This document shows, piece by piece, positions 1-12,372 of a stretch of 64,000 bases of DNA. The notes under the pieces are model-generated. The model searched no databases. It had not been told where the DNA came from and saw only the letters and a program-made list of their open reading frames with translations. The stretch's first letter is position 1, and every line of letters starts with the position of its first letter. The position numbers and the translations under genes were made by a program. Source of the DNA: Perca fluviatilis (lineage: Eukaryota; Chordata; Actinopteri; Perciformes; Percidae); NCBI RefSeq assembly GCF_010015445.1, contig NC_053121.1:29368434-29432433 (forward strand). The letters run 5' to 3'.

Positions 1-3000
1 TCTCCTTTTGCTTAAGAATATTTTTGGCTGACACTCACCAACCAACTGTTGACTGGGATGTTGGAGACAACATAGTATGAAGACTTTCTATATAGTCCTT
101 CAACATTAGGTAGTTCTGATGCCTAATGTGATATATAGGGAAGTCCATTTTCATACATTTCATCATTAAAAATCTTCATAAATTGTACATAAGCCATGGT
201 TATTACTTTGGTGATTTGGCAGGGATGTGGCAGCTTCCAAACTTCTATGTGTATTATTTTATAATAAATGTGATATTTGGGGCTTGAATCTCTCTGTGAT
301 TTCTTCGTGTATAACCAAATTCTTCTTTACTCCAGCACACAAAGGCAAGACATATCAAGTAACGCCAAGTAAAGATAAAAGCAAAGCACTACACAACTGT
401 TGCTCTTCCTGTACCTAATATTACACAGTACATCACATTTTGGCATTAGTAGAAGTGCAAAAGTATGTAATCTGGGTTAAAAAACACACACCTGGTGACA
501 CAAATGCATTCTCAGACATCTATAATTGTTTGATTCAGGAGTGAACACTGCCGTTACTAGTGACATGTGCTGCATCTATCAGTTTTTGAAAGGAGCACAG
601 TAGGTTTTAGAGAACAAAGAAAAAATGTGCTCAGGAAAAATGAAAATCTGAACATCTGCAGAACAATTTGATGACAGCAAGGCAAACTCCATTTGTTGAG
701 AAGGATCACCTTCAGAATAGCTACTTAAAGGACCTTGTGGTGAGGCAGAGTGTTCTCAACACCTCTGCTTTGGACCAAAATGTTGTTGGTGAGTGTAAGC
801 TTGACTGCATTACGCTTAAACATATTAGCAAGTGCAAATTGGTAGAATGTGAACATAATTTGTAGAAGAAAGGGTTTTACAGTTTTCTTGTCTCCCTGTC
901 TCATATTTAGATTTACCCATATGTTTGAGTGAACTTGTAAGTTTAAGAAGCCAATGTATACGTGAACAATGACAAGGTCATAGTGGCTCGAGTGTGGGTG
1001 TCTACACTCATGTTTGAAAATGTGGATGCAAGTCTGGCACACCAGCATGTCTCAGTACTCAGTGAGTTTAGTGCTTGTGTTACATTTTAAAGCTGATGCC
1101 CAGAGTGAAGATTCGAAAGCATGGAGGGTGTGAAGGAGTGCAAAGGAGTGTGAAGGGGACTCAGTGGTGTTGAAGCCTAGTTTGAAACTCATAATTCATT
1201 AGTGATCTTGTGTTCTGGTTCAATCCCTTTCTGCACCATTATCTGAAAAAAAAAAAATAAAGATCCAAATTGTGGGAGTGGAGGCTGGTTTACTGCACAA
1301 CCTTCCAGAGACACAGAGAGGTATGTGAAGATCAATCAAAGGCTGGAAGTTGTTACATATACTGTATAATGCATTTAATAGCTGCCTTAAGCTGCTACAA
1401 ACTACAATAGTGTACAGAGCATATATTGGTGTTCTGCTGGAGGGAAATCTGTGGGCTGAAGTCAATTCTGAAAGATGAAAAGCAACACTTTGACTTTTTC
1501 AATATTTAACCAAAACGTACACTCTTCCCTGACCTTAACCACTGAGTTTCCTACAGGGCTAGGTTTCCTACAACCTCCCAAAACATTTATGTGCACTGCC
1601 CACTGACCAAAAAGGCACATCTCGGGAGCCTGCAGCTGCCCACTGCTCCTACAGTATGTAGCCCTATAGGATAGGTTCAATGCAGAGGACAGGATTTGTA
1701 CCAGATCTAAAAACTTAATCTTGCTCTACTGTACTTTTTTTTTTTTTTTTTACTCAAAATGGAAACATACAGTCAATATTCGAAATAAAATGTCAACTGC
1801 GTTAGGTCCCTCAAAAACCTTCCAAGTGCCTTGACTTGTAACCTCATCACCTCTCTTTCACCGTGATTTTACAAATTTCACATTCTCTCATTTGATACTG
1901 TATGTGGTCTGGAGATGGTGTATGACTCAGAGTGAGACAGATGCAGTGCTGTTTCTCGTGAGACGATTGAATCACCCAGCTGGCAGTTTTGAAATGTTTT
2001 TGAACTCTCATCACACTTAGATTTGATTACCCAGTTCAGTATATCATCTCACATTGATAGTTAGTTGTAAAGTATTTATTTCTACACTAAAGAGACAAAT
2101 GACCTAATGTAATTACTCTGCACATTAAAATAACAAAGTTAATTAGTTAAGGTCAGGTTATGAGTTATGGTAATTTCTAGTTAGAGGATTAAAATTACAT
2201 TTTTAATAAATTGCTGCCATTTTAGAGGTGATAAAGAAAAATTATTATCTATTTGAGCGAAATAAAAAACTAAAAAAGTGTATGTCCTAATTGTCAACTC
2301 TGAGGGAGAGAAGATGCCTTGGCACTTCTGGCTGACAGTTCCCAATATTCAGGTAATGAACCCTCAGAAAACCAATCTTGATCTAAATAAAAATCAGATA
2401 GAGCAAACTGTTGTAATATGGAGATCATCCCCGATGTCACTAAAATGCCACACAATTCTTAGATCCCTGTTAATGAGAATCTCCAAGATGAAAAACAATA
2501 TCTTGCAGCTCATTTCAGAGATGATAATTGTTGTTCCTAACAGAATGCACTGTGTGTGGGAGTGTGATTTACCAGCTAGGCTTGAGAGCTGGCACAAGGG
2601 CAAGTCTCAGTTCAATAACAAAAGCCACACAGTACATTGTGGTTACAAAATTATACTCATGAGGAGGGCACCTTAGATGCGTTATTTAGAACCTTATAAC
2701 ACAGCACACTTCGACTCTGTATACACATATCAGCTCAAACGAGTAAATAACAGGAAGCATAATTTCTCCATGGAGCCGATTACAGTTTTTGCTGATTGCT
2801 TACACACTTAAAGTGAATGGTTAGACAAAAGCATCAAAACCCTAACGTTTTCTAACCATGCCTTAAACAAAGGCACCATAAGTACAAACATGTTTTCTGC
2901 TTTGCACTTTTTTTGCAATTCTGCAACACAATTCTTGCAAAGCACTACACACTGTTCATTGCACTGTTACATTAGAAACTTTGTTTAAGAATGAAAACTC

Positions 3001-3660
3001 TTGCAATTACTGGGAAAACACTTCTCTTCAAAATGCTAAATACTATTTGAAATTGACAACAAACCCAAACACATGATCAACTTGTGGGCCGCCATTAGTC
3101 TTCAAGGAGTTCTCCATCACCATGCCACTCTAGGTCCCTACAATACTGCACACAATCAAAAAAACAAAATAAAAAATTATTTTCTGAAGCCTTACTATTT
3201 TTGCATTCATTGAAATGTACAGTAGGTAGATGTTCTGTACTGGAACAATCTTTCACAGAAGCCTGTATGAGAAAATAGGTTTACAAAGTACTAAAGAGAG
3301 CAGTGTTTTGTATAAAGTAGATCAATGTGTTGTTGCTGCTTTGAAAGAGTAATTCAAGTGGTGCATGTGTGTATCATTCTGTTGCAAAAATGCCATTTTG
3401 AAAAAGGATTGTTACATTTTGATTGCAGAGTTTCATATTGACATGGAAGGGAGATATGTATCTCCAAGTGTGTTAGCAATCGGCAAAAACTGTAATAAAA
3501 ACAAACCCATACATTATAACAACAGTTGGCCAATTTTATGCTGAATGAAATAACATCCAGGTGAAATAAACAAGATGCTGATCACATTCATTAAAGATCT
3601 CCTGGTGCTTTATAAATTTCAGTTTGAATGATTGGAGAATTAAATACATAGCATTCCCAT
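1..3660. other. AT-rich non-coding stretch, no gene seen
   Basis: All reading frames are short and none resembles a protein I recognise. A short imprecise tandem of GTGAAGGAGTG-like units lies near 1127-1158, and a T-run is listed separately. I see no inverted-repeat termini, target duplications or promoter arrangement. It could be intergenic, intronic or hold conserved regulatory DNA that cannot be judged without a cross-species alignment. Confidence 0.6.
1735..1751. repeat. poly(T) run, 17 bases
   Basis: Uninterrupted T run. The surrounding sequence shows no LINE coding trace, so it may be a simple mononucleotide tract or the tail of an unrecognised minus-strand retroposon. Confidence 0.85.
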
Positions 3661-3776
3661 AACTACGCTGACTACGTTTACATGCACATACTATTCTGGT
3701 TTTTGCCCTTGTTCCGAAAAACACGATATTCCGACTAAGCCGTTTGTAGCAGTGCAAAATAAGATTTTTTCAAAGT

Positions 3777-3920
3777 TTAACAGCGGTGGCAGACTTGTTG
3801 GGCCGTGCGAACACAGTATCCTTCTTTCATTCCTTCAACAAGCTTCTTGAAAAGGTCGTCGTAGCAATGTGTGCGCATATCCAAGTCTTTGATAATGTTT
3901 AAAAGTAGCTGTGTTTCTCC
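3777..3920 (-). pseudogene. Decayed Myb/SANT-like DNA-binding domain exon (transposon-derived)
   Basis: On the minus strand one frame reads from about 3920 down to a stop at 3777-3779. It contains GETQLLLNIIKDLDM, then YDDLFKKLVEGMKEG, then RTAQQVCHRC and the stop. The pattern ET..LL.I at the start, a central helix with LFKKLVEGM, and an RTA.QV..R recognition-helix segment is what Myb/SANT-like (trihelix-type) domains show. Such domains occur in accessory proteins of PIF/Harbinger transposons and in host genes descended from them. The expected Trp after 'HR' is replaced by Cys and is followed at once by a stop; just upstream of GETQ there is a stop in this frame, with W-S-N-K-E available in a neighbouring frame, which suggests a frameshift. 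The flanking motif TACGTTTACATGCACA near 3676 recurs in fish transposon ends as I recall them. Most likely a dead transposon fragment. Confidence 0.5.
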
Positions 3921-4195
3921 TTATTGGATCTGCAGCCCTGCAAACAGCTGGCTGGTTGGTTTGTTTACAGCAACCACAGAGCTGACCATAAGCTGTAACC
4001 AGGCAAGAGTTATTTGGAGACATCCACTTGGCTGTTTCTTTTATACTTGTATGTACACTATAACATTAAAGTTTTATCCTTCTCCATTCTGAGCCACACC
4101 CTTCTCTGCGTAGGTTCGCAGAGACATTTACGTGCATTCTTTGGAGGAGCATAAATACAGCTTAAGACAGAAATGAACATTTCAAGGAGCATGCT
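3921..4195. other. Probable continuation of transposon-derived DNA
   Basis: No open frame beyond the Myb-like fragment and no clear terminus. The direct neighbourhood of the decayed domain makes a degraded DNA transposon body plausible, but I cannot place its right end. Confidence 0.3.
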
Positions 4196-4198
4196 TGT

Positions 4199-4345
4199 TA
4201 CCTCCGCCAAGGAGGTCATGTTTTCGGCTCGCTCTGTCTGACATTTGTTACTAACATTTGTTCACACAGAAGCCCCAAAGTGATTTGCTCAATAACTTGG
4301 GAGGACGGGAATCATTACTTCTGACTAACTGGAAATTTCATTCAA
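4199..4345. repeat. Dispersed repeat beginning with a CCTCCGCCAAGGAGG palindrome
   Basis: The segment opens with CCTCCGCCAAGGAGG, a short near-palindrome that I remember as the start of a very common dispersed repeat in fish genomes. What follows is diverged and the right boundary is a guess. Identification rests on recall only; family unknown. Confidence 0.4.
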
Positions 4346-5126
4346 AACTCATTTGAGAGTCTCAACTCTTTATGAGGTCTTTCAATGTTATTGCATACGG
4401 ATCAAAACTGACCTTGGCCAAATACTGTATATTGACGGAGGACCACTTTCTCATTACATATGCTCTTTATTAGCTGTGGCTTTAATGATTCATCCCTCCT
4501 CCTCAACCACAGCTGTTTACCATAAGTGTTTCCTTTGTAGTCTTCGGATCGGATTGTCTCGAACTTGAATATGTTCTCCCTTCCTGGAAAGATGTGGGCC
4601 TCTGGCCGGCTTCCCACCTCCTGTAGGAGTGCTGAGAGATGCACAGGGAGAGCCAGGTGAGACTGGAGAGCCATCTGGAGGAGCTGCTTGGTTTCATAAT
4701 GTGAAGACTCTGCTGGACATTAATGACAGCATTGTCTGGAGCCATAATGAGCCCCGGCTCAGGCTACTTTCAAACATCTTTGGCACTGTATGTGTAAATA
4801 GTTGGAAATATGGGCATAAACATGCTTTGAGAGGAAACTTCCCAGACAGAAAATGCTGTATTAATGTGAATGCTTTCCAAACTAAAGTTATGGTCTACAA
4901 GCAGTGAACTGCTCATTATCCACACAGTGTAGAGGTCACATTGAGTCTCGCTGTTGGTGGCTATGTGGATTTTATAACCAGTGGACCTTCCATTTAAACA
5001 GCAAGCAACTAAAAACATAAAACCCTGTTGTAAGTAGTTCTCTAGTATGTGTGACTGAGATCAAAATGTAATAGTTCTCACTCTTTCATAGGGCCTTGAA
5101 ATGTTTCAACAGTTTTTGTATGATGT
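4346..5126. other. Non-coding stretch, no gene seen
   Basis: Several overlapping short frames exist on both strands around 4400-4900, but none has a recognisable domain. A plus-strand frame containing GEPGETGEP near 4645 superficially resembles collagen but has no Gly-X-Y run on either side. Confidence 0.55.
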
Positions 5127-5129
5127 GAA

Positions 5130-5640
5130 AGGGGTGATAGAATGCAAAACCGAGTTTATCTTGTCATAGTTGAATTACGACAGTTCGGTGGATAAAATAG
5201 GCATACATAGAACCACATAGTTCTATGTATGCCTAAATCTCACAATTTGAAACTGCTGCTGAAAACGGGCGAATCTCAACAAAGCTAAAAGGTGACGTCA
5301 AGTCGGTGGCTGTACCTTATTTGGCTCTAGTCTGTACCTTTGTCACGCCCCAAAATTTACATAGGCCACTGACCTGAGATCAGCTGGTCTTCTGAATCTA
5401 GGTCGCGCAGATCTGAGAAATTGTATACATTGTTTGTCTGCTATTTCGTTACTAAATTCACTTCTGAGACTTTTTTATGCGAGAAATCAACTATGTAGAG
5501 CTCAAATATGGGCCGTTTTACGAAAATGTATGGCTAATTGCAAATTTGGTACGACTGTATTGGACTTGAGAAGCTCCACAGTCTGACGTGACAGCGGCCA
5601 GTGCCTGCCGGGTTTGCTGACTTGCCGGTCGGCCTGTCCA
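5130..5640 (+). mobile_element. Left end of a TTAA-type palindromic DNA element (copy 1)
   Basis: Begins AGGGGTGATAGAATGCAAAA, the same terminus as the complete element at 15609-17569. Homology continues through the TGTCATAGTTGAA, ACTGC.GCTGAAAACGGGCGAA, ACGCAGATCT and ATGGCTAATTGCAAAT blocks. The part near 5565-5600 (AGCTCCACAGTCTGACG) matches the inverted right arm of that second element, near 17100-17125. The flank reads TGAA where the complete copy has TTAA, a possible mutated target duplication. I do not find the right terminus within the next few kilobases, so this copy is truncated or its far end has decayed. No transposase is visible. Confidence 0.7.
5198..5235. repeat. Perfect 16-bp stem hairpin with 6-base loop
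   Basis: TAGGCATACATAGAAC at 5198-5213 is exactly complementary in reverse to 5220-5235, separated by CACATA. It sits inside the TTAA-type element. The matching place in the second copy (about 15678-15693) has the left arm only in part and no right arm, so the palindrome is peculiar to this copy. Confidence 0.85.
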
Positions 5641-5734
5641 CCTTCACAGACCCACTGTGAGCTGACTGGAGCTCTATCAGGATCTCATACACAAGCTTGT
5701 GTACTTATAAGGATATTGAAAATGAACCAGATGA

Positions 5735-5908
5735 TGTAAATGCAGTGTTCCAGGTTGTACAACGGAATACTCGCCCAGAGAAAAGTGTTTAGAACGAGTA
5801 GATATCGGACAATGGAGCGGGACTTGTGGAGCTAACGCAGCGGCTCAGAGCACGTGCCTGTGGGCTTCACTCTCTGCTAAATGTCCCCGCGCTGAGACAC
5901 TGAACTAA
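5735..5908 (+). pseudogene. Possible THAP-like N-terminal remnant (weak)
   Basis: A frame of 58 codons ending at TAA 5906-5908 starts CKCSVPGCTTEYSPREKC. CSVPGC resembles the first zinc-binding Cys pair of THAP domains, which occur in P-element-like transposases and their relatives in fish. The later THAP landmarks (an HRFP-like segment and the C-x2-H pair) are not seen, and there is no in-frame ATG just upstream. A good splice-donor match, CAGGGTGAGT, follows at about 5911. It lies just downstream of the recognised part of the TTAA-type element and may be its internal region. Chance similarity is quite possible. Confidence 0.22.
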
Positions 5909-5992
5909 CTACAGGGTGAGTTGTGATTCCTTGTCAGTGTTGTCAATGTTACAACAACACTAGTTGTAATAAAAGTGTCGAAACTTTGCATT

Positions 5993-6016
5993 TGTGTGTG
6001 TGTGTGTGTGTGTGCG
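5993..6016. repeat. (GT)n microsatellite, about 12 units
   Basis: A run of GT repeats ends in a short GCGC. No gene context is seen. Confidence 0.9.
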
Positions 6017-6159
6017 CGACACACTGGAGGATGACTAAACTGTAATGAAACTGTGTCTCTGGTGCTTTGTACAGTAACATTAGTTGATGAGTTTATGTGT
6101 CGGGGCAGAAATGAAGTTTGAAGCCAGCAACACAATCCCTTTTACCCTAACCCTAACGC

Positions 6160-9100
6160 GGCCGGGCAGCGGATGGTGTCGCTATGATCTTGCAATGTAT
6201 AGTTTTTTTTAATTAGAGTTTTTAAACACGCTCAGCATTGTTAGGGAATTGCAATAGAAAATTCTTAACATTGAAAAAGAAATGCATTAGTGCAGAGAGA
6301 GGCCCCCAGCTGACATGCAGACGTAGCTAAGTTCGTCTTTATTTTGAAGACTTTCTGTGCAAAACAAGAATGTGCTTTTTTTCTCACCTTTTTTTTCAAT
6401 ATTTCAATCAGTTTTTTTTGGCATTATTTGTTCTAAATACTTGAATGAGCCACAAACGACAAATGCTGATATCAGTTGATTCAGTCATTCCTCTCAGAGC
6501 TTCACAGTCAGAACTCAACTAACCGTCAGTGAGAGTAGTAGAGAATGGAAGCAACATCTTGTTATACAGTGTTTTTTGTTTGGGCCATCAAAAGTTACAT
6601 TAAAAAGTCCCATGAGAAGACCCATTAAATATTACACTCAATATAAAGTTTTGCATGAAACAAAAACAAACTAAAGATTTTGATATTAGGAGAGTATTGG
6701 GGCTATAAATGTTCTTCTTGACTAAATAATGCATGTACAATTTGTGAGTGGGGAGCTTTGGTTTAGTTGTTAATGCAGTTAAAGAAGTTTTTGGTTAAGT
6801 GTTTTTTTTGGGGTCTAATCCCATTCCTTTTTGGAAAGCTGGAAAACCTGTTAGTTACACTACTGTGTTGACTCTGAGCAGAAATGTCTTCTGTGGATTA
6901 GAATGGGGAATAGCAGGGGACAAAACAATCACTCGTACTTTATCCCTCTTTTACATGACAATAACAAAGTATGTTTCATTTAGCTGCAGTTCAAACACAT
7001 TTGGCTTTATTCCGCAAAACAGTACACATAGGAGAAAATAAACTTGGTATATTTTTGATTAATACAAATCATACAAGTGCAGTAAAAAACAGTGGATACA
7101 AATGTGCTCTAACTTTCACCTTAGGTCTAAAATACAAAACAAAACATACATCCAAGCATTAAATCCCCTACACATCCATGGTACACCTCCACAAGTGTTT
7201 TCAGTTATGTTGACTGATTAGACCTCTTATAAGGACTGTGTGGGCATCTACAGACCATGACTGATTGAAGTTTCCATGACTCCCCTGTTAGTTTTGTTGT
7301 CCCTGAACAGAGGTTTAAATATATCTGTGTGGGTTTGCAGGGCCTTGTTCTGTTGAATACCTCCTTAGCCTTTTAACATTGATGTTCTGTTTATATTTAC
7401 ATTATGTTTAGCAATGTTTGTCCCTAAATGGCACCAATTTTTCACTAAATCAAGAAGGAACAGATTTTGCCTCAAACCACTAAGCCTCCTACTGTGGCGT
7501 ATTCTCCATACTGCATGGTCGACATATGGCACTGGGACAAATGGTTCTACTTGTTGAGGATACATTCCGTGTCTCCCTCCTTTTAAGAGAGACAGGAGAA
7601 AGTTTATACTGCTGCTATCCTAACAATGCTCAAGGTGTAACAGCAGCATAGCCTTTGATTGGCTCCCTCAGCCTTCTCACCTATCAGGAAACTGAGTTCA
7701 AATCAGAAGACATTGTTGGGTTTTAGGCTTAAGTGGCAGCCTTAGTGCCTGGGCACAGATGCACAGTGAAGTTCATTCATGCCACCATGCAGAATAGTTG
7801 ATGCTGGAAGTTTGACATAGTGACGTATTGGCTACTTGCACTCTCTGTCACTAACCTGCCAGAAAGGTAAGACATTTAATTCAAGAGAAGTTATTCATAT
7901 AATTCGCTACTATGTCACAATTGTACATGCAACTGCACATTGCACTTGTGAATGCAACACATGCAACATCTCTTTTGTGGAGCAGTTTATATTCTGGCAG
8001 AGTAGGGTTATACAAATGGAATGGTATGACAACTAATATGATAGCTTCTTCCATGTTGGACTCTTTGCATCTCAATGTTCCCGTAAAGTTCAGCACTGCT
8101 AAGACATGTTATTGGTCAGTGTCATTACATATTGAAGCTCACTCAAGTTGAGCTCCATGCAAAAGAACAGCGCGAATATATTTAGCCTCAATTGATCACA
8201 GTGATACCACTGAAATGAATTGATTTTGGTTTGAAATTGTACTGCAATAAATGCTGGTGTCAATGGGCTCTCAGGATGTCTCAGGCCTTCTCTATCAATT
8301 GCAGAAGAACAATGTGTGCTGCACAAATCAACATAGGCACCCCAGCTAGAATGAGAAACTCTTTGCTTTGATCAGAACCTGCAATGACAACTGTGTGGGC
8401 TTAATTCTCTTTGACTGTGACTTCCTCATCTCTCGCCACTGACTGTGCTTCAGAGAGGGGGATAAATAGAGCATCTATTTCTGTCTGTGCTTCGTGCTTC
8501 CCTATTGCAGTGGACCCTTTTCACTAGGACCCCCATATGCCTCCCTCCTCAGTGGAAGGAAGGTGGGCCCACAGAGCTTTACACTCCTGTTCCCACAGCA
8601 CACCCACTTTCAGAGCGCAACTATTTTTTAGGTCTATGTACCTCTCTCCTCAGTAGGGACACTGAGGAGAACCATGATGTTGAAACAACCAGGCAATGCG
8701 TAGCTAGCACAGTGAAAACTGAAGGGAGTTGTGCTCAACTGTGCAAGACTGAAAACATTTTTATAAATATTTTAACTTGATAAAAAGCAGGTGCAGTTTG
8801 GAGTGACAGATATGAAGTGTATAATGGAGTAACATCTGTGCTACATATCTCCCACTCTGAAGAGGTCTAGCATTTTATCAAGTTAAGTTTATCAAATACT
8901 TGTTACATTCTTCTGTTCTTCAACTACTTACATGTATGTCTTTGCAACTCAGATAGATCACATCCATATATGCTGAATTTATAAGAAGGGGACATACATA
9001 TTAACCGGGAACATCTGAACTTTTCTATCCCACTAACACACCTCTTCCTTTTGGCTCTTGGGCACAGGTAAGTAATTGGACAGCAGGGGCCCATAGCGGG

Positions 9101-10440
9101 TGATTCTCCTCCGTTTAATAATCTTTTTTGCACAGACAGGGCCGGCACCCGCACATCATTCAGTATGCGGGTCCAGCTTGGAGTGCATCGTATCCCTTAT
9201 GGCCATTGCCTCTGGTTACAACTAACAGTGGAATCCATCAGACTGTAGAGCATGTATGTATTAAAATGTAAAGTGCATGCAACCACCTGACTGGGTAGTC
9301 AGTGCATGCATCTTTCTCATGTTTCTGAACAGGGCTTTATTATTGATGTCTCTAACTGAGACATGGACATACTCATAAACTGGCGCTACATCAAGGAAGC
9401 TTATGATTATTAGTAGCTATAAAGAAAAGAAAAGTTATTTCTCACTTTAATTTGGACTTTGGGTGAAATTGTCCCAATTCATGAAATGTGTTTAGAACCA
9501 CTGACAGAGAGACACTAAACAGCTTTTGAAAACTATGTCTTTGTGAAATACAGGATTTTCTTAAGCTATACACAATGTTTGCAAAAATGATCATGTGTAC
9601 ATTCACATGATATCATGTTCATTTTTAGAAATTAGTTTCTGCTCCCTCATATTGGCACACACTAGCAGTTGTACACAACAAAGTGAACTTAAATGAACCC
9701 ATCAATCGTTTTCACCATGTTCAGGATTCATTTCTCCCATCAGTCCAAGGTGAAAGGTCTCATTATGCCATTATTTTCTCAAAAGCCTTCATATGTGCAG
9801 CAATATGAATCTAACAGGCTTAATAAGAGAAACAGAGGACGACACACACTCTGGAAACTGACGGAGCAATGTACAAGTACAATCCCAAAGCTTTTTATGC
9901 TGAAACTGTAATTAATTGAAAATAATTGTTCTGTTCACAGACTGAATTACATTGGAAAATGGTTTCAGAACTGTCTAAATGATTTGGCGAGAGCTTGGTT
10001 TAACTTCCCTTTGAATATTTTTTAGATGATTATTTTGCTGATGGGATAAAACTTTAATTTAAAACCCAGTTATTCATTCATAATGCCTTGAAATGAGTTA
10101 CATTCATAAATACTGACACTGTGCCTCTCATGCAAGGTGATTATTAGATTGAGTAAACAATAAATATTTCAAGATGTTTGTATCTTTTCCTCATCTTCCT
10201 TTGTTATATTGCTAACATGTGGCAATTGAAGGAAAAATATAAAAATAATTATGGGCTACAACAAACAACTCTGAAAATGTATGCATGGCAAATCCTAAGA
10301 GGATGTGTACATGGTAAACAATATGTTGAACCTTCATTATCAAGTGAGCAAATGCATGTGTGTGGTGACATGTACCAAAGCCCTTGCTAAAAAGCTAATT
10401 AGTGACATATTAGTCTAGATCAATGAAAGTACATTTCCAG
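6160..10440. other. Long non-coding stretch, no gene seen
   Basis: Short frames only, none recognised. The text is AT-rich and looks single-copy: no inverted termini, target duplications or tandem arrays were found by eye. A slightly GC-richer patch lies at 9060-9200. A promoter-like GATAAATAGAGC near 8460 is not followed by any convincing exon. Confidence 0.55.
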
Positions 10441-10459
10441 GATAATTGACTGACATCCT

Positions 10460-10790
10460 GCACATGGCTTATGCGCCGGATGTCCCTCACCTTCTGCTCT
10501 CTGTGTTGCCGTTCTCAAACTCCGTTCACTTCGGGAAACAACAACAAAGGTCTAGCTAGCAAGCTACACGCTGAAAATGGTTGAAAAAGTTTACGGCATT
10601 TACTGTCTAACTGGGACGTTTTGTTGGAGATTGCTATGGATGAAGGAAATTAAGTTTAACAATGTATCCAGCTAATTTAAATAGCTGAAGTTACTGTATT
10701 AACATCATTTACATGTCTTTTTCGGGGTGCAAATGTTCCACCAAAACTAGTTCCTTCTCTGTGCTGGGAGCTTAGCGCCTCGGTAGACAA
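10460..10790. mobile_element. Dispersed DNA repeat, teleost type
   Basis: Contains GCGCCGGATGTCCCTCA near 10474; the reverse complement of the block at about 36891-36915 in another repeat of this window contains the related GCCGGATGTCCCTCATTT. The body (CTCAAACTCCGTTCACTTCGG) is one I recall as an abundant fish repeat. It is GC-richer than its surroundings. Family assignment and exact borders are not determined. Confidence 0.45.
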
Positions 10791-11480
10791 TTGTGATTGG
10801 TTTGAAGAAATGCAAACAACCCAGAGCATTATTTTTGGCCTATCCCAAAATGTATCTGTGGTGTAGCCTTACTTACTTAAAATTAGATGTCTGTGCTTCT
10901 AAGAGACAGTGGGAAATTTATTCAGCTGCCTTTACATGCCTCTACTGGCCTACATCTCCAGCCAAGTCCCACTGCACCCACCTTCAAGGTCATTTCATCA
11001 ATAGTCAATCAACACATACAAAATGTAAAACTGTAAACCTCACTCGCCCAGACTCTCACCCTCCTCTACTCATTTAATCAGATTCATGTATCAGCCCACA
11101 CTGTGGGTCAGTATAAAAATCCAGCAATGGAAACAATCTTTTAACTTGGATTTGTGAGATCTCAACGTTGTATGCTGAACATTTGGCAAGATCCTTTTAG
11201 ATGGATCATGTTTTATCACTATGTAGCTCATACAGTAATACTAGCAGAGAACCTAAGAAGAAAATAGTAAAACATTTGAAAACCCTGAAATCAAGGTGAG
11301 TATTATGTCATGATATTCAAAAACAGTGTTTTATTCATTTTAGCATATATGTAAAAATGTCTATAAACCCAGACTTTGGTAGCACACCGTTGGCATCCAT
11401 TGCTATTCAGGCTGTCTCAGTAGATTTCCCATAGCCCTGAAAAGATGCAGAAACAAACCTTGATATACGCTGAAGGAAAC
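10791..11480. other. Non-coding stretch, no gene seen
   Basis: A plus-strand frame of 94 codons (10793-11077) has no recognisable domain. No repeat termini were found. Confidence 0.5.
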
Positions 11481-11484
11481 TTTT

Positions 11485-11640
11485 AACTGTATTTCTGTTT
11501 ATTTTGATTTTGATTATGTACTGTAATGTATAAATGTTGTGTATCCATCCATTTGTTGTGAAGCACTTTGTGATTTTTATCTGTGAAATGTGCTATACAA
11601 ATACATTTTACTTTACTTACTTACTTTACTTTTATGGCAT
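11485..11640 (+). mobile_element. L2-type LINE 3' tail
   Basis: Carries GTGAAGCACTTTGTGAT near 11558 followed by GTGAAATGTGCTATACAAAT and a short (ACTT)n tail. This hairpin-like ending followed by a tiny tandem tail is typical of L2/CR1-clade LINE 3' ends and of SINEs that share them. The same ending appears in reverse at 34749-34806. No reverse-transcriptase coding sequence is present, so this is a severely 5'-truncated copy or a related SINE. Confidence 0.6.
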
Positions 11641-12185
11641 GAACTCAATTAAGATGAAGATCTTCAGGAAGTGGAAAACTCCCATGGAAAGGGTGAACTC
11701 TAAACTATATACAAATATAACTTAAAGAAGATATCTATGATCTACAGTATATTTTGAAAATTCAAATATGCAATTCAACGATAGCCTATAGACTATATCA
11801 AAACTCCATAAAAGCATCAAGTATGTAGATCCATTATGAACCCTCTTAACTGCTTAAGACTCTGTACGAACTACAGTACGTCATGTTTGCAACACTTGCC
11901 ATGAAGAAATCTGTGTTGTGTACGGATCTGAATAGGTTTTTCCATTACAAGGGTTATTGTGTCAAATGCTGTGAAACTATACAACGCCCACTCAGATGTT
12001 AAGACAGAAAAGGTCTCAGATGACAGGTAATTCAATGTGTGACAATCTGAACAGAAACAAATCAAGTCGGGCTAGACAAACTGAACAATCTTTACCAGTA
12101 ATGATGATGTTTTCATTTGGTATTGACACAAGTTACATAACACTTTTGGCACTTTGCATGTGATAACTTCAATTCACAGCTGGAT
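11641..12185. other. Non-coding stretch, no gene seen
   Basis: AT-rich, with short frames only and no repeat structure noticed. Confidence 0.5.
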
Positions 12186-12372
12186 TTTTTAAAGTGGTTG
12201 CCAGGCTTGGCAATCAGGCATCAGCTTTTGGTTGCCGAAATTGACAATATGGTTGCCATGTTTTAAACTGCCTATATTTGCAGCAACTAATTTCTAATGT
12301 AACTATACCACACATTTTAATAATGAAACAATGAGATAATGGCTTGCAATATAATTTCACATCCCACTCTAA

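Noticed and set aside
4629..4720. Collagen-like GEPGETGEP frame
   Set aside because: No continuing Gly-X-Y pattern, no flanking splice sites that make sense, and no neighbouring collagen-like exons.
6143..6156. Telomere-like CCCTAACCCTAAC
   Set aside because: Only about two units; expected by chance or from a repeat, and not an interstitial telomere array.
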